Shown here piece by piece: positions 1 through 13,300 of a stretch of 64,000 bases of DNA. Source of the DNA: Amphibalanus amphitrite (taxonomy: Eukaryota > Arthropoda > Thecostraca > Balanomorpha > Balanidae); assembly GCF_019059575.1 (NCBI RefSeq), contig NW_024882908.1, forward strand, positions 62,001 to 126,000, read 5' to 3'. Made by a program: the position numbers and the translations under genes. The first letter of the stretch is position 1. Each line of letters opens with the position of its first letter. Below the pieces are notes generated by a model. That model did not search any database and was not told the DNA's origin. It saw nothing but the letters and a program-made list of their open reading frames with translations.

Positions 1-879
1 GCATTATAACTCAAACCGAACATACAGCTCCCATTGAAATCGTATCGCACGATTTAATATCTTAGCCAGAGAACTTTAATTGGCTCATTCATTCATGAGC
101 CATGGTGTAAAGTCGAGACGAAAGGTGAATAGTGAAGAAGAGAAGAGCAATTTGCTTAGCGACTCGATCTCTTTCAAGGCTTCCGTCGGGTCCCCCAGCT
201 CGCAGTCTCCAATCATATCATCAGAAATATCAGTCTTGAAAGTCTTCCTCGGAGCACAGTGAGTTCTGAAACCACGCAGGCTCAGAGCCATTTGCTTGTC
301 GGACCAGACGCTCAGATGTCTGACCACAGCAGCCCCATCAAGGGACTGGTGTGCGCTGTACCAGGTCAACTACCAAGTGAGCGAGGTCTCAGCGGGTCGT
401 GACTCGGCCCGGTCGCACGGTCCGCGCCTGCCAATCTGGCCGGTTACCCTTCAGTCACTGATGGGAGCCAGCACCCACCGCCGAGGGCTCACACCGCGTC
501 TGCCCTCAATGGGTTCCCGGTGACTGGCAACTGGCTAATCCGTGGCCAGGGCTGTCTGGGAGAGGGCTTCTGTGTGGTAACTGACGAGCCTGGCGCGGCC
601 CGTGACTCCTGAGCTGTCCCATGACGCCTGGTGGTAGAGCCAAGATGCCCGTGGACGGCTGTGGAGCTGGTGACGACAGTGGGTGCTGCATGAGGTTCTG
701 CCGCGGCCGAACATCCCCGACGCTCCGTCTGAGCGTCTCACGGGCAATACGAATAGCCGACATACGCCCATACCGAATACGAGCATACGGATCACATGAC
801 ATCCCCGGCCCTGGATGGATTGCCTGCAATAACGGCTGGGCCAACCGCTGAATGAGGTGCTCGACGGGCCAGCGGACGG

Positions 880-1400
880 GGTAGTGGTTCACCAGACTGG
901 TCGCCGGACCGATTAAACGGTCCGACTAAACCGACTGACCAAACTGACAGACCGCACCACTGACTGCCACACGGTTCGCCAGACCGACTGCCAAACGGGC
1001 ACAAACTTACTGAAACGGGCAGACCACCAGACGGACCACCAGACTGACCAACGGACTGACCAACGGGGTAACCAAAGGAAGGATCACGAGACTGGCCAAC
1101 GAACCATATAAACGGGCTGATCACAGGACTGACCTACCGGGAAGACCACAGGACTGCTCGCTACACAGTCCGCCAGATTGACGACCGAAAAGCCATCCGA
1201 ACTGACTGCCGAACGGCGCTCCGGACGGACCCCCGGACCGACAACCGAACGGCCCTCCGGACTGACTCCCGGACCGACAACCGAACGGCCCTCCGGACTG
1301 ACTACCGCACGGCGCTCCGGACTGACTCCCGGACGGCGCTCCGGACTGACCCCCGGACTGACTACCGCACGGCGCTCCGGACTGACGGCCGTACCGCGGC
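880..1400. repeat. 12-bp-based minisatellite (ACTGACTNCCGN / ACGGCGCTCCGG)
   Basis: From about 1185 to 1395 the sequence is built of 24- and 36-bp blocks, multiples of a 12-bp unit, alternating words such as ACTGACTCCCGG and ACGGCGCTCCGG. 880-1140 is an older, degenerate version (GACCGACTGACCAA-like words). Because 12 is a multiple of three, frames stay open on both strands and read as Ser-Gly-Gly-Gln or Pro-Ser-Gly-Leu-like repeats. These are unlikely to be proteins. Confidence 0.8.
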
Positions 1401-2934
1401 TCCTCGCGCGTCGTCCGGGGCCGGGTGTCGCCAGATGTCAGCGATGCCATCAGTCTGCGGCTATCTGGCGTCGACAGCAGCACCGCATCGCGGCAGCTCG
1501 GCACCCGAGAGGCATTCTGATGGTCGACATTTGCATGTCATGCATTGGCGGAACCTCAGATGGCGACGATTTCCAGAAACTGGCGGCCGCGCGCGGTTCG
1601 GTGGCGATGATTTACGTCCTCGGCAAGGCTTGCAGCTCGGAGGAACATGTGCTAGTAGCTACTGTGGCGCGCCCCGGCAGGTTTTCCCTGCTAGTGTCAC
1701 CTCCGGAAGTGTGACGACTCGGTTGCATGTGTTCTTTTATTCAGAGGGCATTGTTTCCAAACAAGAAGAGATTTTCGCCGTCCAGACCAAGGAAAGTGGA
1801 CAATAGTTTACCGATCGACCATAACAGGTGGTGTCATGATTCATTAACTGCAGGCTCTAACCGAACGTTTGTTGTCCAACGTAAAATGAATAACTATTAG
1901 TTAGAATTGGCTTGAACCCTTCGATGTAGCGGCAGTGTCATTCTATTATGTGCATCTCCACATCTTGAGTGATGCAATAAGAAGATCAATGCCTTTTTTA
2001 AATCTGCTGATGGGTCAGGCGGGTGGTCAATGGAACGGACGCTTCTACCCTACATCCGCAAATACCAAGTGAAATAAAGCATTGGAGTTGTATCAAAAGA
2101 GAAGCATGGTAACTTTTTCTTATTGGCTGCACCTTCCTGTGACAGATTAAGTTCCATAATCGCATTCGGAAGAACTAAGAAAGAATGCCGAAAGTCCACC
2201 TTCCAGAGTGCCTCTCCGAGACTTGAGTTGTTAGGCACTACGAACAATGTCAGTAGAATGCAGGACATTGAAACGAACTGTTAGCATAGCCAGACTAGCA
2301 TCTGCCACTGAGTTTTCTCGGTCTATAAGTGCGCACCGTAAATGCAAATACACGGGTAATGAGCAGTTCGTTTGGCTGGCTGGCTTTCCCTCCACGTGAC
2401 ATGTGGGCGGTCGGGTCGCTGAAAGTCGGGACATGTGGTGAAACCCGGGACCATATGTGAAAAGGAGACGACTGGACGAACACTAGCAGTAATTCAGGTA
2501 GGCTGAGGACTTCTACTTGTAAATATTTCAGATGACCAGTCGAAATCGTCCCTATTGCGGAAGAAGGCAAAGACAGATTTTTTATAACGTTATCCAACGA
2601 TGAAAACTATAATTTCGTATCTGAAATTGTTGTATGATGGTTGGCACTAGTGAACTCGGCGGCTCATTGAGATATGCAGTCAGTCACAGCAGTTAACCCA
2701 CCTTGCTGCCTGGTATAAGGCTCCCGGCCCTGCAGCTGCCATCTGTCAGATTTCAGAGTGTTCAGCTGACATCTGTCATACCTCCTAGCCCTAACTGCGA
2801 ACCACCGGAGGGCCGAGCGCCTAACTACCTGATCGCCGAGACCCGTCTTCTGACAGATAACCTATGCCCAGCTGTCATCTTTTTATTCCCCAGTTGTTAT
2901 TTATCAACTGTTAACCTTGCCCCGGTCTCAACTA

Positions 2935-3245
2935 AGTCAGATCCCCGGTCTCCAAGCTGTCACCGGGCTGTCAGGTCGCGCGGGTCTGTCTATCACCCGG
3001 CCGTCAGGTCGTGCGGTTCAGTCTGTCACCGCGCCGTCAGGTCGCGCGGGTCTATCTGTTATGTAGACGGTTCTGTTCGGATATGTATGTCACCCTACCG
3101 TCAAGTCGCACGTCCGGCGCCCCAGCTGTCACCCTATCGTCAGGTCACACGGCTCTGTCTGTCATCTGACCGTCAGGTCGTGCGCCCCAGCTGTCACCTG
3201 ACCGTCAGGTCGCGCTGCTCTGTCAGCCGGCCGTCGGGCCATCTT
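2935..3245. repeat. 33-bp minisatellite (TGTCACCG..CGTCAGGTCGYGCGG)
   Basis: Three tandem 33-bp units from about 2957 to 3057 share TGTCACC and GTCAGGTCGCGCGG. Diverged units with variable spacing continue to about 3240. An open plus-strand frame across them (190 codons) is a by-product of the multiple-of-three period. Confidence 0.75.
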
Positions 3246-4564
3246 CCCACCGTGCCGTGGGCCGCGGTGCGGTAATATGCAAATGGTGCGGCGCCGCGCG
3301 GCCCGGCGGCGGCCCGGCCCGGCTAATCGTACGCCCGATTACAGTCATCACGGCACCGCCTCTCCCACGGACTCGACCCTAAGTGCTTTTTAATTTCTTC
3401 GATTTTGTGTCACGAATGGCCGGCTGGCTGTGTCGCCGAGCGGTCGACCGTGTCACTGTGGCGACCTGCGCTGTGGAGCTGGTTGGTGGAACGTTGGGGT
3501 ATGGAAACTGACGGGGCAAAGCCAATGGAAAATGAATAGCGTGTTACTGTAGCATGGAAAAGGATCGTCAGATGTCATCAGAGAGGGAAACTGATTGATG
3601 GCTGAACGGAGATGGACCGACAGCTGTCATCGGGTGAAGGGAATAGAGCAGCACGACAAATGTCAGTGGTTAAGATAGCTGTTCGAATATAGACCGAAAT
3701 TTGGGATGATCTTTAGTCAAATTGTTGATGCTGAGCGCCATGATGTTGAGCGCCATTGCAATCGAATATAAAGGCCGAACAAATGCGACACGGACCTTAG
3801 TTTGTCCTTAGGAAATGATGGCTTAATGCAAGCATCGATTGACAGCTACCGTTGTGTTTGAGTGAAAGTAAAAAAAGATAACGAAAGGAATTAGGATAGA
3901 AAGACACGAGAGGCAACGGTTTCCTTACTTTGCTTTGATACAGGCGACATTGAAGAGGCTTTAGAGGGTTATCACGGGAAAATTAACATAAATCCGGGGA
4001 ATGTCCACTGGACGAGGGCTAGATTAACACGTATAGCTGTTACTCGCCTTTCGCATGCTTAGTTTGACGTTGATGAAAAGAACAGAACAAGGACCTGTCG
4101 GATCCTACACTTCAGGGTCTCCATTTGGGTGAAGAAACCGACCACAAGAAATAATGTATGCACATATGCCGTTTTATTTCATCATGCTGGGCATTGGCCG
4201 TCTACAAGGAACAAGCGGGTAATACCTTCTTTGAGCAAATTCTTTGTTATGCTCACGCTAGGCTTATCAAAGAAGCACGAAAAGAAGTGGTTGGCACCTT
4301 TCTATGTACTTTGTTCGATGCCGGTCTAGATAGGCCCTTTGACCGGCCGACTAGAGCGCTGATGACGGTGGCACGTGTAGGTACCGGCTGACCGGTACCT
4401 ACTGACGCCGCATGAGGTCATCCCTGAGACAATGATGCAAACCGTTTATCCTTGAGCTCTTGCGTCAAATGTTGGTGACTTACGGCAATATTATGTGAAA
4501 CAAAAATCACGACTTTGAAAATATGTACACTTCTGCAAGGACTATGGATTGGCCGCTTGTAAGT

Positions 4565-6460
4565 GGGGCATTCCACGATAGATCGTACCAGGCCCGTCAC
4601 CCTCATCTCTCAGATTTTAATGAAAATCGGTCCCAGAGATAATCATAGGCCCCAAAGACGCCTGGCAAAATATCAGACTTCTCAGATCAAAACTTTTTGA
4701 GTTATATTGCATTACATTTTTTAACTTCGGTATGTAACGGTGAGTTTGATGGCCTATAACTCAAGAACGGGTTAAGCAACCAACAAAAAGTAAACAACAC
4801 TAAGCTTGCGATGAATCAAAAATTAATATTTCTATTTAAAAATTCCAAAGAAAAAGTTTCATTGTTGAACAAAAATCATAATCTTTTTTCATTTGCCTCT
4901 AATGACTTTTGGGACCAAAATTTTTCATATTTTTATTTTTTTCAAAATAACCTTCATGTCATTGAAAATCGACATGCAAAAAATTAGAAAGGTGTTCTTT
5001 CTATAAGTTCCTCATTTTCCCGCAAACAAAATGGGTTTCGGAGGTTGATACGACCCCAGCACGCCGTTTCGCTTCTAATAGAACTAGAGCCTCGCGGAAA
5101 AAACGAGCGTGTGTGCCGTTACAAGTCACAGCGATTGGTACCCGATTTTAAGGTCTCAGGTTAACCGGTAGCGTCTGAGGTCAGGTCACGTGACTGAAGT
5201 TCCGGGTTCGGTTGTTAGTAAATAACTTCGCAAAAAATGGCCGCAGAGCCGCGATTTTTGCATCATTGTGTACGCCTAGCTCAGGTGCATCGAATGGTAT
5301 ACTTTTTGCTAGGGTGAGGTCAACTTAAGTAGCTGACCTCGGGTCAAGGTCAGGTCAAAGCCCCTCAGGTCACGAAGCTGGGCAAAGGGTATCATATGGC
5401 ATATCATTCGATTCGGAAGGTCTTCCCGAGTCCATTGGTGGCTTTCCCGACTCTCTAGCTCCATTTGATCGGGAGTTATTGACGAAAAACTCGTACGACC
5501 CTAGTGACGTCATAAATGACGTCACGCAAGGTTAACAATGCAAAAGTAAAGCATTGGACTTTGCAAGGAGTGCGTGAAATCACGATACCATGTACGTGGG
5601 ATATTTTTAGATCATTCTCGGCGCCAAAATAACAGTTTTTATATTTCCCCATTGATTTATAACAGTGATGTCACGTGACCGACCTGACCTCATGTAACCT
5701 TGAAAAATTCCCAGATATACAAGTTGTGAGACCTCTGGAGGACGCCATGTATGCGTCCTGTAACTTTCATCTCGGACAGCTATGGTCATTGGCGTCCAAA
5801 ACAATGTCAGAACCAAACAGCCTTTTTCACCCTCACGCTTATAGGAAAGAGGGTTGGATGAACCCTCTTTTCACTTTTTTCAGATGACTCAGACTTAAAT
5901 TGAAATTTCAGTAACCCGTGATGTCACTAGGCAGCTTTACCACGCCATTTGTAAGCTCCCCTCCCGAAATCACTATTCGAAACCGTTATCGTGACGTAAA
6001 ATAAATACATTTATAGAAAGAACACCTTCCTAATTTTTTGCATACTTCTTAACAATGACCCAAATATTTTTTGAAGAAATAAAAATTCAAAAAAATTTGG
6101 TCCCAAAGTCCAAAAAATACAAATGAATGAAAACTCGATATGTTATATATCAAAAATAGCGTATTTTTCGAAATTTCAAAAATACATATTAATCTCTGTT
6201 TCATTGCAAGTTCAATGTTGTATAACATTTGACATTTGAATAATCCGTCTTAGAGTTACAGCCCGCCAAACTTAGCGCTGCAAAGCAAGATCCAAAAAAT
6301 GTTATACACCATAACTAAAAAAATACTTATCTGATAAGCCTGAAATTGTTACAGGTGGATTCAGAGCCCCTGATTACCCCTGAGACCAATTCTCGTCAAA
6401 TTCCGAGAGATGAGGGTGTCAAATTGGAAAAAAGTGGTACGATCTATCGTGGAACGCCCC
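4565..6460. mobile_element. long-inverted-repeat DNA transposon, non-autonomous (element FB1), TSD AAGT
   Basis: The left end starts GGGGCATTCCACGATAGATC and the right end is its inverse with one change. The arms run about 4565-5006 and 6011-6460. They pair along most of their length, including an inner match (GAAAGAACACCTTCCTAATT against its inverse at 4976-5006). The four bases AAGT occur just outside both ends (4561-4564, 6461-6464). The centre is rich in AGGTCA words and holds no transposase-like ORF. The superfamily is not assigned. The 4-bp duplication is compatible with groups such as Sola, Academ or Chapaev, but no diagnostic protein is present. Confidence 0.85.
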
Positions 6461-6464
6461 AAGT

Positions 6465-7258
6465 GCTTGAAGATCATAAAGCTGAAGTTCAAGCGGTTGA
6501 AATGTAAATGAAGTGGTTTAGGGATGCGATCCTTGAATCTAAAACATTCCTTAAGTGAGCCTTTGCTTGGTTTAGCTGAACTTGTTTCCTTTACGAATTT
6601 CCGCGCATTCGATCCGAATAGTTTGCTTCGTAGATAGCACGCATGCGATGTATTTTCAGTGTTGTTGGCGGTGCCCCAAACACACACTGTAACGGTGGTG
6701 ACGGGCAGCATGAAAACTAACACATGCAGAGCGAAGCTGAAGTGTCCACTGATAAGGCCTTAATGTAATGGTCACGATTGGAGTTACCCGCCGCTGCGTT
6801 CCTCGACATTGGATACGCTTTTGGTGATAGTGTACCATGTGCCGTTGCAGTTTCCACTATGCTGGTGTTATTGTTCTATGCAGTACTGCAGTCGCCGGCG
6901 AGTCCAGTGTTAGTGTGTTAGTGAGCACTGCAGTCACCAGTTATTTCAACGCTACCGTGCGATTTACGTTACAATCCACGTCCGTGCGCTCCTCTTTTCC
7001 CTTCGTTGATGCTAAGGTTTGACACGGGACCACGATAAGCATCCCTTTGCAAATGTTTGGAGGGTGTTCAAGAGTCGTGATAACGCCTTTGTCGCTAAAA
7101 ACGCCTATGTATGTTTCACTCAGTTTCGCTATATGTTACCAGCATTTAGCGAAACTGCACATAGCGTTATCGTATAACTGCATATGGCACATAGCACTGC
7201 GTGGTGCTCAGAGCGACTCTCTGGTGACGGTGAAGGTGCTGGAAAATGCTACACTCAC
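6465..7258. other. intronic sequence, nothing recognised
   Basis: Mixed composition, no tandem structure and no splice-compatible exon recognised on the minus strand. Open frames on both strands are short and have no family resemblance. Confidence 0.5.
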
Positions 7259-7340
7259 CATAGTGCTGGTACACGACCGGATCGTTGGGCGACAGCTCCA
7301 TCGCCTTGACGAACCACGTCTCGGCCTCCGCGGGGCGGCC
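7259..7340 (-). CDS. TMTC2: TMTC2-like exon 8 (TPR 6, last exon found)
   Basis: 82 bases: residues 731-757 plus one base. The acceptor is CACACAG|GGC and the donor is TATG|GTGAGT. It encodes [20 protein letters not shown] followed by PVVYQHY, completing the TPR begun in exon 7. The good donor site and the family length show that the gene continues. No exon matching the expected C-terminal TPRs was recognised in 1-7258. Confidence 0.92.
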
Positions 7341-10300
7341 CTGTGTGGCAGACAGATCCCGGTCAGTGGAGATCGCCGACACAAATATTGTCAGTGTTCG
7401 ATTCACAGTAGACACAGAACTTATTGGTATCGGCTTAGCAAAAAACAAGTGTTGTCACTTTATGCCTAATTACTGTTTAGGTGATTCGCAAAAGACAGGT
7501 TTTGCGTTACAGTTTCAGTGCAACGCATATCAAGGAAGGCCCTGAGAACAAAAGCGTTCTAAATTGCGCAGAATCCGTCGGAAATAAGTCCGATAAGCAA
7601 CAACGGCAGATAAACCGATAGCTAAATGTCGACTGTCAGCATTACAACCTTTGTTTCCGTTGGCGACCTTTTCAGTTGCAGACTTTCCCATGCTACTGCG
7701 CTGTGTTTGTTCAGAAGCTGCAAAGTGAAATCGCGATAACACCGTATGAACCCGGGTATCGGCAACATAACTACAAGATAATCTAGTAGCAGCCTTGACA
7801 GCAAAGCGGTGTATTTCGTCAGTTTTGACATAATATGGATGTCGAGTATTTTTACCGCCAGCAGCAGCATCAATCATTTTTTACCACGACAGCCTATATG
7901 TGACAATGTTCCGTCCCGGAGGCCGGCCGGAGCACGGCATTGTGTATTTTTGCGCGGCGGTTAGGCGCTGCCGACCAGTAGGCACAAAAATGCTAAGCAG
8001 CCTGCCGAGCAGCGGTGCGATCCGGCCGGCTGCGGTCGGCGGTGGCCAGAGCCAGCCACTTCCCGGAGATCCACTTATCCTGTTAACTGCGGACCGGGCG
8101 CCCCGAGCGCCGCCGCCGGCCGGCCGGCCGAGTCTAATCGCGGTACCACCGGCCCGAACAGGCGACACGGGGAGGCAGGGGGACGTCGTACTCACCATCT
8201 TGGCCAGCAGCTTGCCGTAGGTGAGGTGGGCAGGCACATGATCCGGCTTGACGCGCAGCGCCTCGCGGTACCAGTGCTCGGCCTCCGCCAGACTGTCCAT
8301 CTTGAAGTACGCCTCACCGAGCATGTTGTAAAGGCTCTGCCGATCGGAGAAAGCGGAACGAATCCTCTGATTTCATGGAATATCGGTGCAGATGGAGAGA
8401 TAAAAGATAAAATTGTCTGCAGCAGATCGAAGGACACTGACAGGGGATAGCCAGCAGATTTTGTGGGGTTTTCTGCGCTGCACCGGGGTTCCAGTAGCAG
8501 ACCAAACATGTAACCGATCGGCAAATAATCCCGGAGATGGTCGATGAAAAATATAAAGCTGGCCAGATTACAACAGTACATATACTCTGCGCCGTGGCCG
8601 CTACCACAGAAGTTCGTTATCACGTTTGACAAGTGCATCAAGGCCCATCGCATCATAACATCTCTCTGTAATCCGCTTGGATGAGGTAAGCCACAGGCAT
8701 CGGGAATGTTTACGAGTTCTCACCACGGATTTATCTGCCTACTGTTGATGTTCGGCGTACAGAGAGATTTACTAAAACACGGAGCTTTCGTGACGGATGC
8801 AGGAGACCGAATGGAACGGTTATTCCATCATGGTCACTGACCAGACAATGACGAACACACCTGTACAAACAAATGCCACTTGAATGTTGACATCTTCACC
8901 TGTAGTGCAACTAATCTACGTAACTGCTTATCATTGGCAAAATTCTATCCCCGTGAACACACCAGAGCTGGTAATTAAGTAACCCTCTCTCCCATTGAAC
9001 CTACCTGCGGCTGATAGTGAGCCGGCATCCGTTCGATAGCCTCTTGGTAGACGGCGATCGCCTGGCGAAACTGGCCCTCGTCCGCGTGCAGCCGGCCCAG
9101 GTTGAACAGTGCCGATATTTTGGTGGCCTCGTGCGTGCGCGGGTCCTTGAGGCCGGCTCCGTCCAGCGTGGAACAGTGCCGGTAGACGGCGGCGGCAGCG
9201 TCCCGCTGACCCGACAGGCCCAATACTAGGCCCTTGTTCAGGTGCGCCACTGCAGGTCACGCGTGGTGAACGGTCAGGAATCTGAATGCTACGTGGTGAT
9301 GAATGATGGGTACACTGGACAGCTGTGCAATTTTGAATCGGAAAAATAGCCGAATTATGCAATAAAAATTGAAGCTTAGATACATAATGTTACAAGTTTT
9401 CCTCGGGCGTTGTCAGCTGTGTTCGGTTACGCATGTGTCGTGTTGGCAATGACAAATGGTTGCGTGCATGACACTGACATTTCCCCTGCGCATACTCACT
9501 GGCCATCCTTGGTCGGTACTGGATCGCCTTGTCATAGGACTGCAGCGCCTCGTCGTAGCGCTTCTGTTCCTGGTAGAGAATGCCCCTAGAAACACAGACA
9601 TCGCCGTCAATCTACCGATCTACCGCAGACGTCCACGAGTTGTTAATTCTGGGCTCGAGTTTTGAGAAACGAGTCACTCCGGTCCCCACCATGACACAGA
9701 CCAGCCTTCCAGTCGTGAGGCCCCCGAACAAGCGACAAGCTATTAGTGAGATTTCATGTCTCGATGAAGCGGAATCAGGATTTATCGTCAATCACTGGCT
9801 GATCTGCTTTCTGGTAACCGAGTTTGCAGATACACGTCTGATTGCGGCCGGTAACAGCACAAATCGGGAAACTCGGATCAGCCGTCCGGTCACCAGAAGC
9901 CATTAACAGCTCGGGGAATGTCGGCCGCGTGGCGCGCGGCGCCGGCCGCTCAGGAAGTCGGGCGCCGCGCCCGCGTCGCCGGTAGCGCTGTCGCGCGCGT
10001 GTATCGCTCCCGTTTCCCGGTGTCACGCCGGCCAGATAAGGCGCACAGTCGGCCGCTGGCGGTCGCCGGTCGACGGCGGCGGCAGCGCGGACATGACGCG
10101 TCCCCCGCGGAGGCCAATTAGACGGCTAATTAGTGGCCAGAAGTCGGCCGAGAGACGGACAGAGCGCAGCAGCGACAGGTGGGCGCGGATAGACCACCTG
10201 ACGGCAGCGCGCGGGACCGCGGCTGGTACACACACTGGCCCGCGGTCCTCTCAGCTCCCGGACACAGACTAACCGTCCAAAGGAGGCTGACGGTGGGGGA

Positions 10301-13300
10301 CGGCATGCGAGAGCAGCTATGGTATGCGGACAAAGTGCGAGTCCTCCAGCCAGAGCTTAATTGAATTCACAACATGTACCGAAATAGCAAGCATTTAGAA
10401 GCTGCTGGAGAAGGTGTGCAGTAGAAAACACATACGGTAACCCAGTTCAACGTGAGTCGTGACCTTAGCACTTAGCAGTCGGTCGACTCTAAAGCCCTGA
10501 TAAACAAACAAACAAATATGTAACCCAGTTACACATTCATCCCAGTGTACAATGGGTACTCACAGATTGTAGTGGACGTCGGCCATGTTGGAACGGTGCG
10601 AGAGGGCCATCTTGTAGGCCCGCTCGGCCTCCTCCTTCATCCCGTTGGAGCTCAGGATGTTGGCCAGGTTGCCGTAAGCTGTGGAGAGGAACACATTGGG
10701 GTCAAATAGCACCGGAAGTCTGAGTTCCGGGAGAGTAGAGCGAGAAAAAGCTTCTCCATCTATCTACTGCTCTCATTCCAGTTAGACGGATCCGAAGTCT
10801 AATGTCGATACAGTCAATAAATGTCGACATATGTATTTAGAAAAAATACAAGTACAGTGTACCTACTAGATCCAGCATTCGTACATAGTAGACTGTTGAC
10901 TTATATTTGGCATTGCATGATATTCATGAGTAAAATCACACTTCGAACACAGCTTTTAAGCACGTTGACGCGGGTAACTGGATGATTGTATTACCTACGG
11001 TGACGATTTACCACCAAGTGAGGTCAGTTATTTCAGCGCGGGTTAAAACGGTGCGGCCGTCGATCCTTAATTTGAACACATTCATTCTGGATAATGTTTA
11101 ATGATAACACAATTTCACCCCACCTTTGCATCGTCCTTTGCACCCTGGTGACCCGACCCCGTTCCCATTGCTGTCGGCGCTAATGTTTTCAATGACGCAC
11201 AGACATTTCACTGTTAACATCCGAAGCCCTCCAAATAAGTTAAAGTAGAGTGTTCTAAACCCTTCGCGGCCGGCCGAAAGCTTCGTTTCGTGTGAATAGT
11301 GACTCACACAGCGTGTTCATTACCCTCTGCGCACCACTGCCAGCTCACGCTGCCAGCTGTGCCGTGGACAGTGCGCGCAGCTCATAGATAAACATGAGCG
11401 GCGGCTGTGCCGAGGGGCGCACGGGGCGTCGCCGTGCCGCGTGCACCGACCGGCCGCCATCCGCGGCCGGACGGACGCGGCGGTGGCAGGGGCGATCCAT
11501 CGCGGCCCATATCCCCGTCCGAATTATCCCGCTAAGCCGGGCCGCTCCGCTAGTAATTGGCGTGATAAATAGAGGCGGGAATATCTCAATGGACGATCGA
11601 CGTCGGCCGGGCCTGGTGGCTGGCGGGTGCAGCCGACGGTGCGCCAGATTGGCCGCAACGAGCCGCAACTGTGCACGGTGACTGGGAGTCGGTCGGCGTC
11701 CCGATATGAGTTATGGCCGACCGGGCTCTGAGCTATCTATAGCCGGACAGAAGGGATGCAAATGTCCGCTGAGTGGTACGCTTTGACTTATATGTCGACA
11801 GTTTATTGCAGTGAAAATATGTCTGTTCAGTCTGTTTCGAAAATGAACGGAATGATTGCTTCAAATTTTGAAATTTATGACGTGTGACAGTTTGGGGATA
11901 CACGGCACTGAAAGTCTCAGGTAAGTTGGTAACTAATCGTGATTTAAAAACAACAGGTCTACGAACTCAAGAATTGGCGCAGTTGTCTTAAATTGGGCAA
12001 GCCCGGCACGAAAAGACTTTCAAATGGATCCGTTTAATGTGTCTCAACCTCATACAAACAAATCTGTAGATCTCCACATACCTAGTCAATTTTTCATGAC
12101 GTTTAACATCTACAGGCTACAGTTGAACCGACATTGATTTCAGACGACTGATCGGTAAATGAGGAAAATGGTCGAAAAAAGGGCATGTTAATCAATGCAC
12201 AACAGGTCGCTAGTCTTTCTGTGATTCCCCAGACATTAAAAATCAGGAAAAATTTCGCTTGCACGCCAAGCCTGTCGATGCCGAGCAGGACATACATTTC
12301 ACTGGAAGTCATGCCACAAGGACACAAATACGCCCTAAATTTCCATCGCCCATTGGTCGGGTACCTGTCTTATGATGTCACTGCAGCGAGGAACGACTTT
12401 TTCATTGGATTATCCAGAAACTATTTGATGAGCGACCGATAATGGCAGCAAACCGATGAATCGGTAACATAAAATGCCTGGCGAGCCTCTGTGCAGAATC
12501 GCCAGTGGTGCAGCCTATTGATTGCGCTTGTCAACTTTGCACACGTTAACTTTCATGCATTGAAATTTTGTCATTCCGAGCTAAAAAGAAAATGTTCGGG
12601 TTTAGAAGCACACGTGGTGCACCTGTGTTTCCCTCAATCACAGGCTCAATCTCATAGTAGCTCTTTGTTATCAACTCTCTCACGTCCCAAATAAATATAT
12701 CATGCACTTCACAACTGACTCCTTAAAAACTGTTTTACAATAAGGTCAAAACGAACATTTAGAAAAATTTAACGGTCACCACTAAATCTCTCTCCCTTCC
12801 TTGCAATGAACACATTAGGCCGCTAATCGATCGCAACTCTCATTAATGCACGATAGTTCGGCTCGCCCCGTGTGACCTGTCAGCGGGCCATTTTTACCCG
12901 GATCGAGGCGGGATGAGTGCCGCTTGTGTAATGAGCGGCCGTGCGCCTGCTGGCTGGCGGTTCCGCGTCACCATGCTAATGCCGCCCAGCCCGCCGGTCA
13001 GCGCCTGATGAGTGTCTCCTGATTGCATCGGGGCCACGGATTACACGACTGCAGTGTCCCGGCTCAGCCCGCCGCGGCACCGGCTGAGCTCGAACAACCC
13101 TCCTCAGAGTGTTCGAGCTTCTTCACTGCGCCCAAGATTATACCTCATATGCTGGCCTTAAACCTAAAACACTGTTGTGCTATCAGATGCTCGTATACAA
13201 ATTAAAATAAACAGGCGTTGTCTGAATTGTCATCGACCTATTATACATAGAATTCGACTACTGTCCTTTTAGCCGCAATTTCGTGCAACTGCATGACCTC

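Larger units (their letters stand above)
1..7258. other. region downstream of TMTC2-like exon 8: probable intron
   Basis: This should be intron 8 of the minus-strand gene, because exon 8 ends in a donor site. I searched the minus strand for the missing C-terminal TPRs and found none. The region holds the two minisatellites and the long-inverted-repeat element listed separately. No gene is supported in 1510-2900, 3300-4560 or 6470-7258. A minus-strand open stretch at 85-369 has an acidic, coding-like segment but no known domain. Confidence 0.5.
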
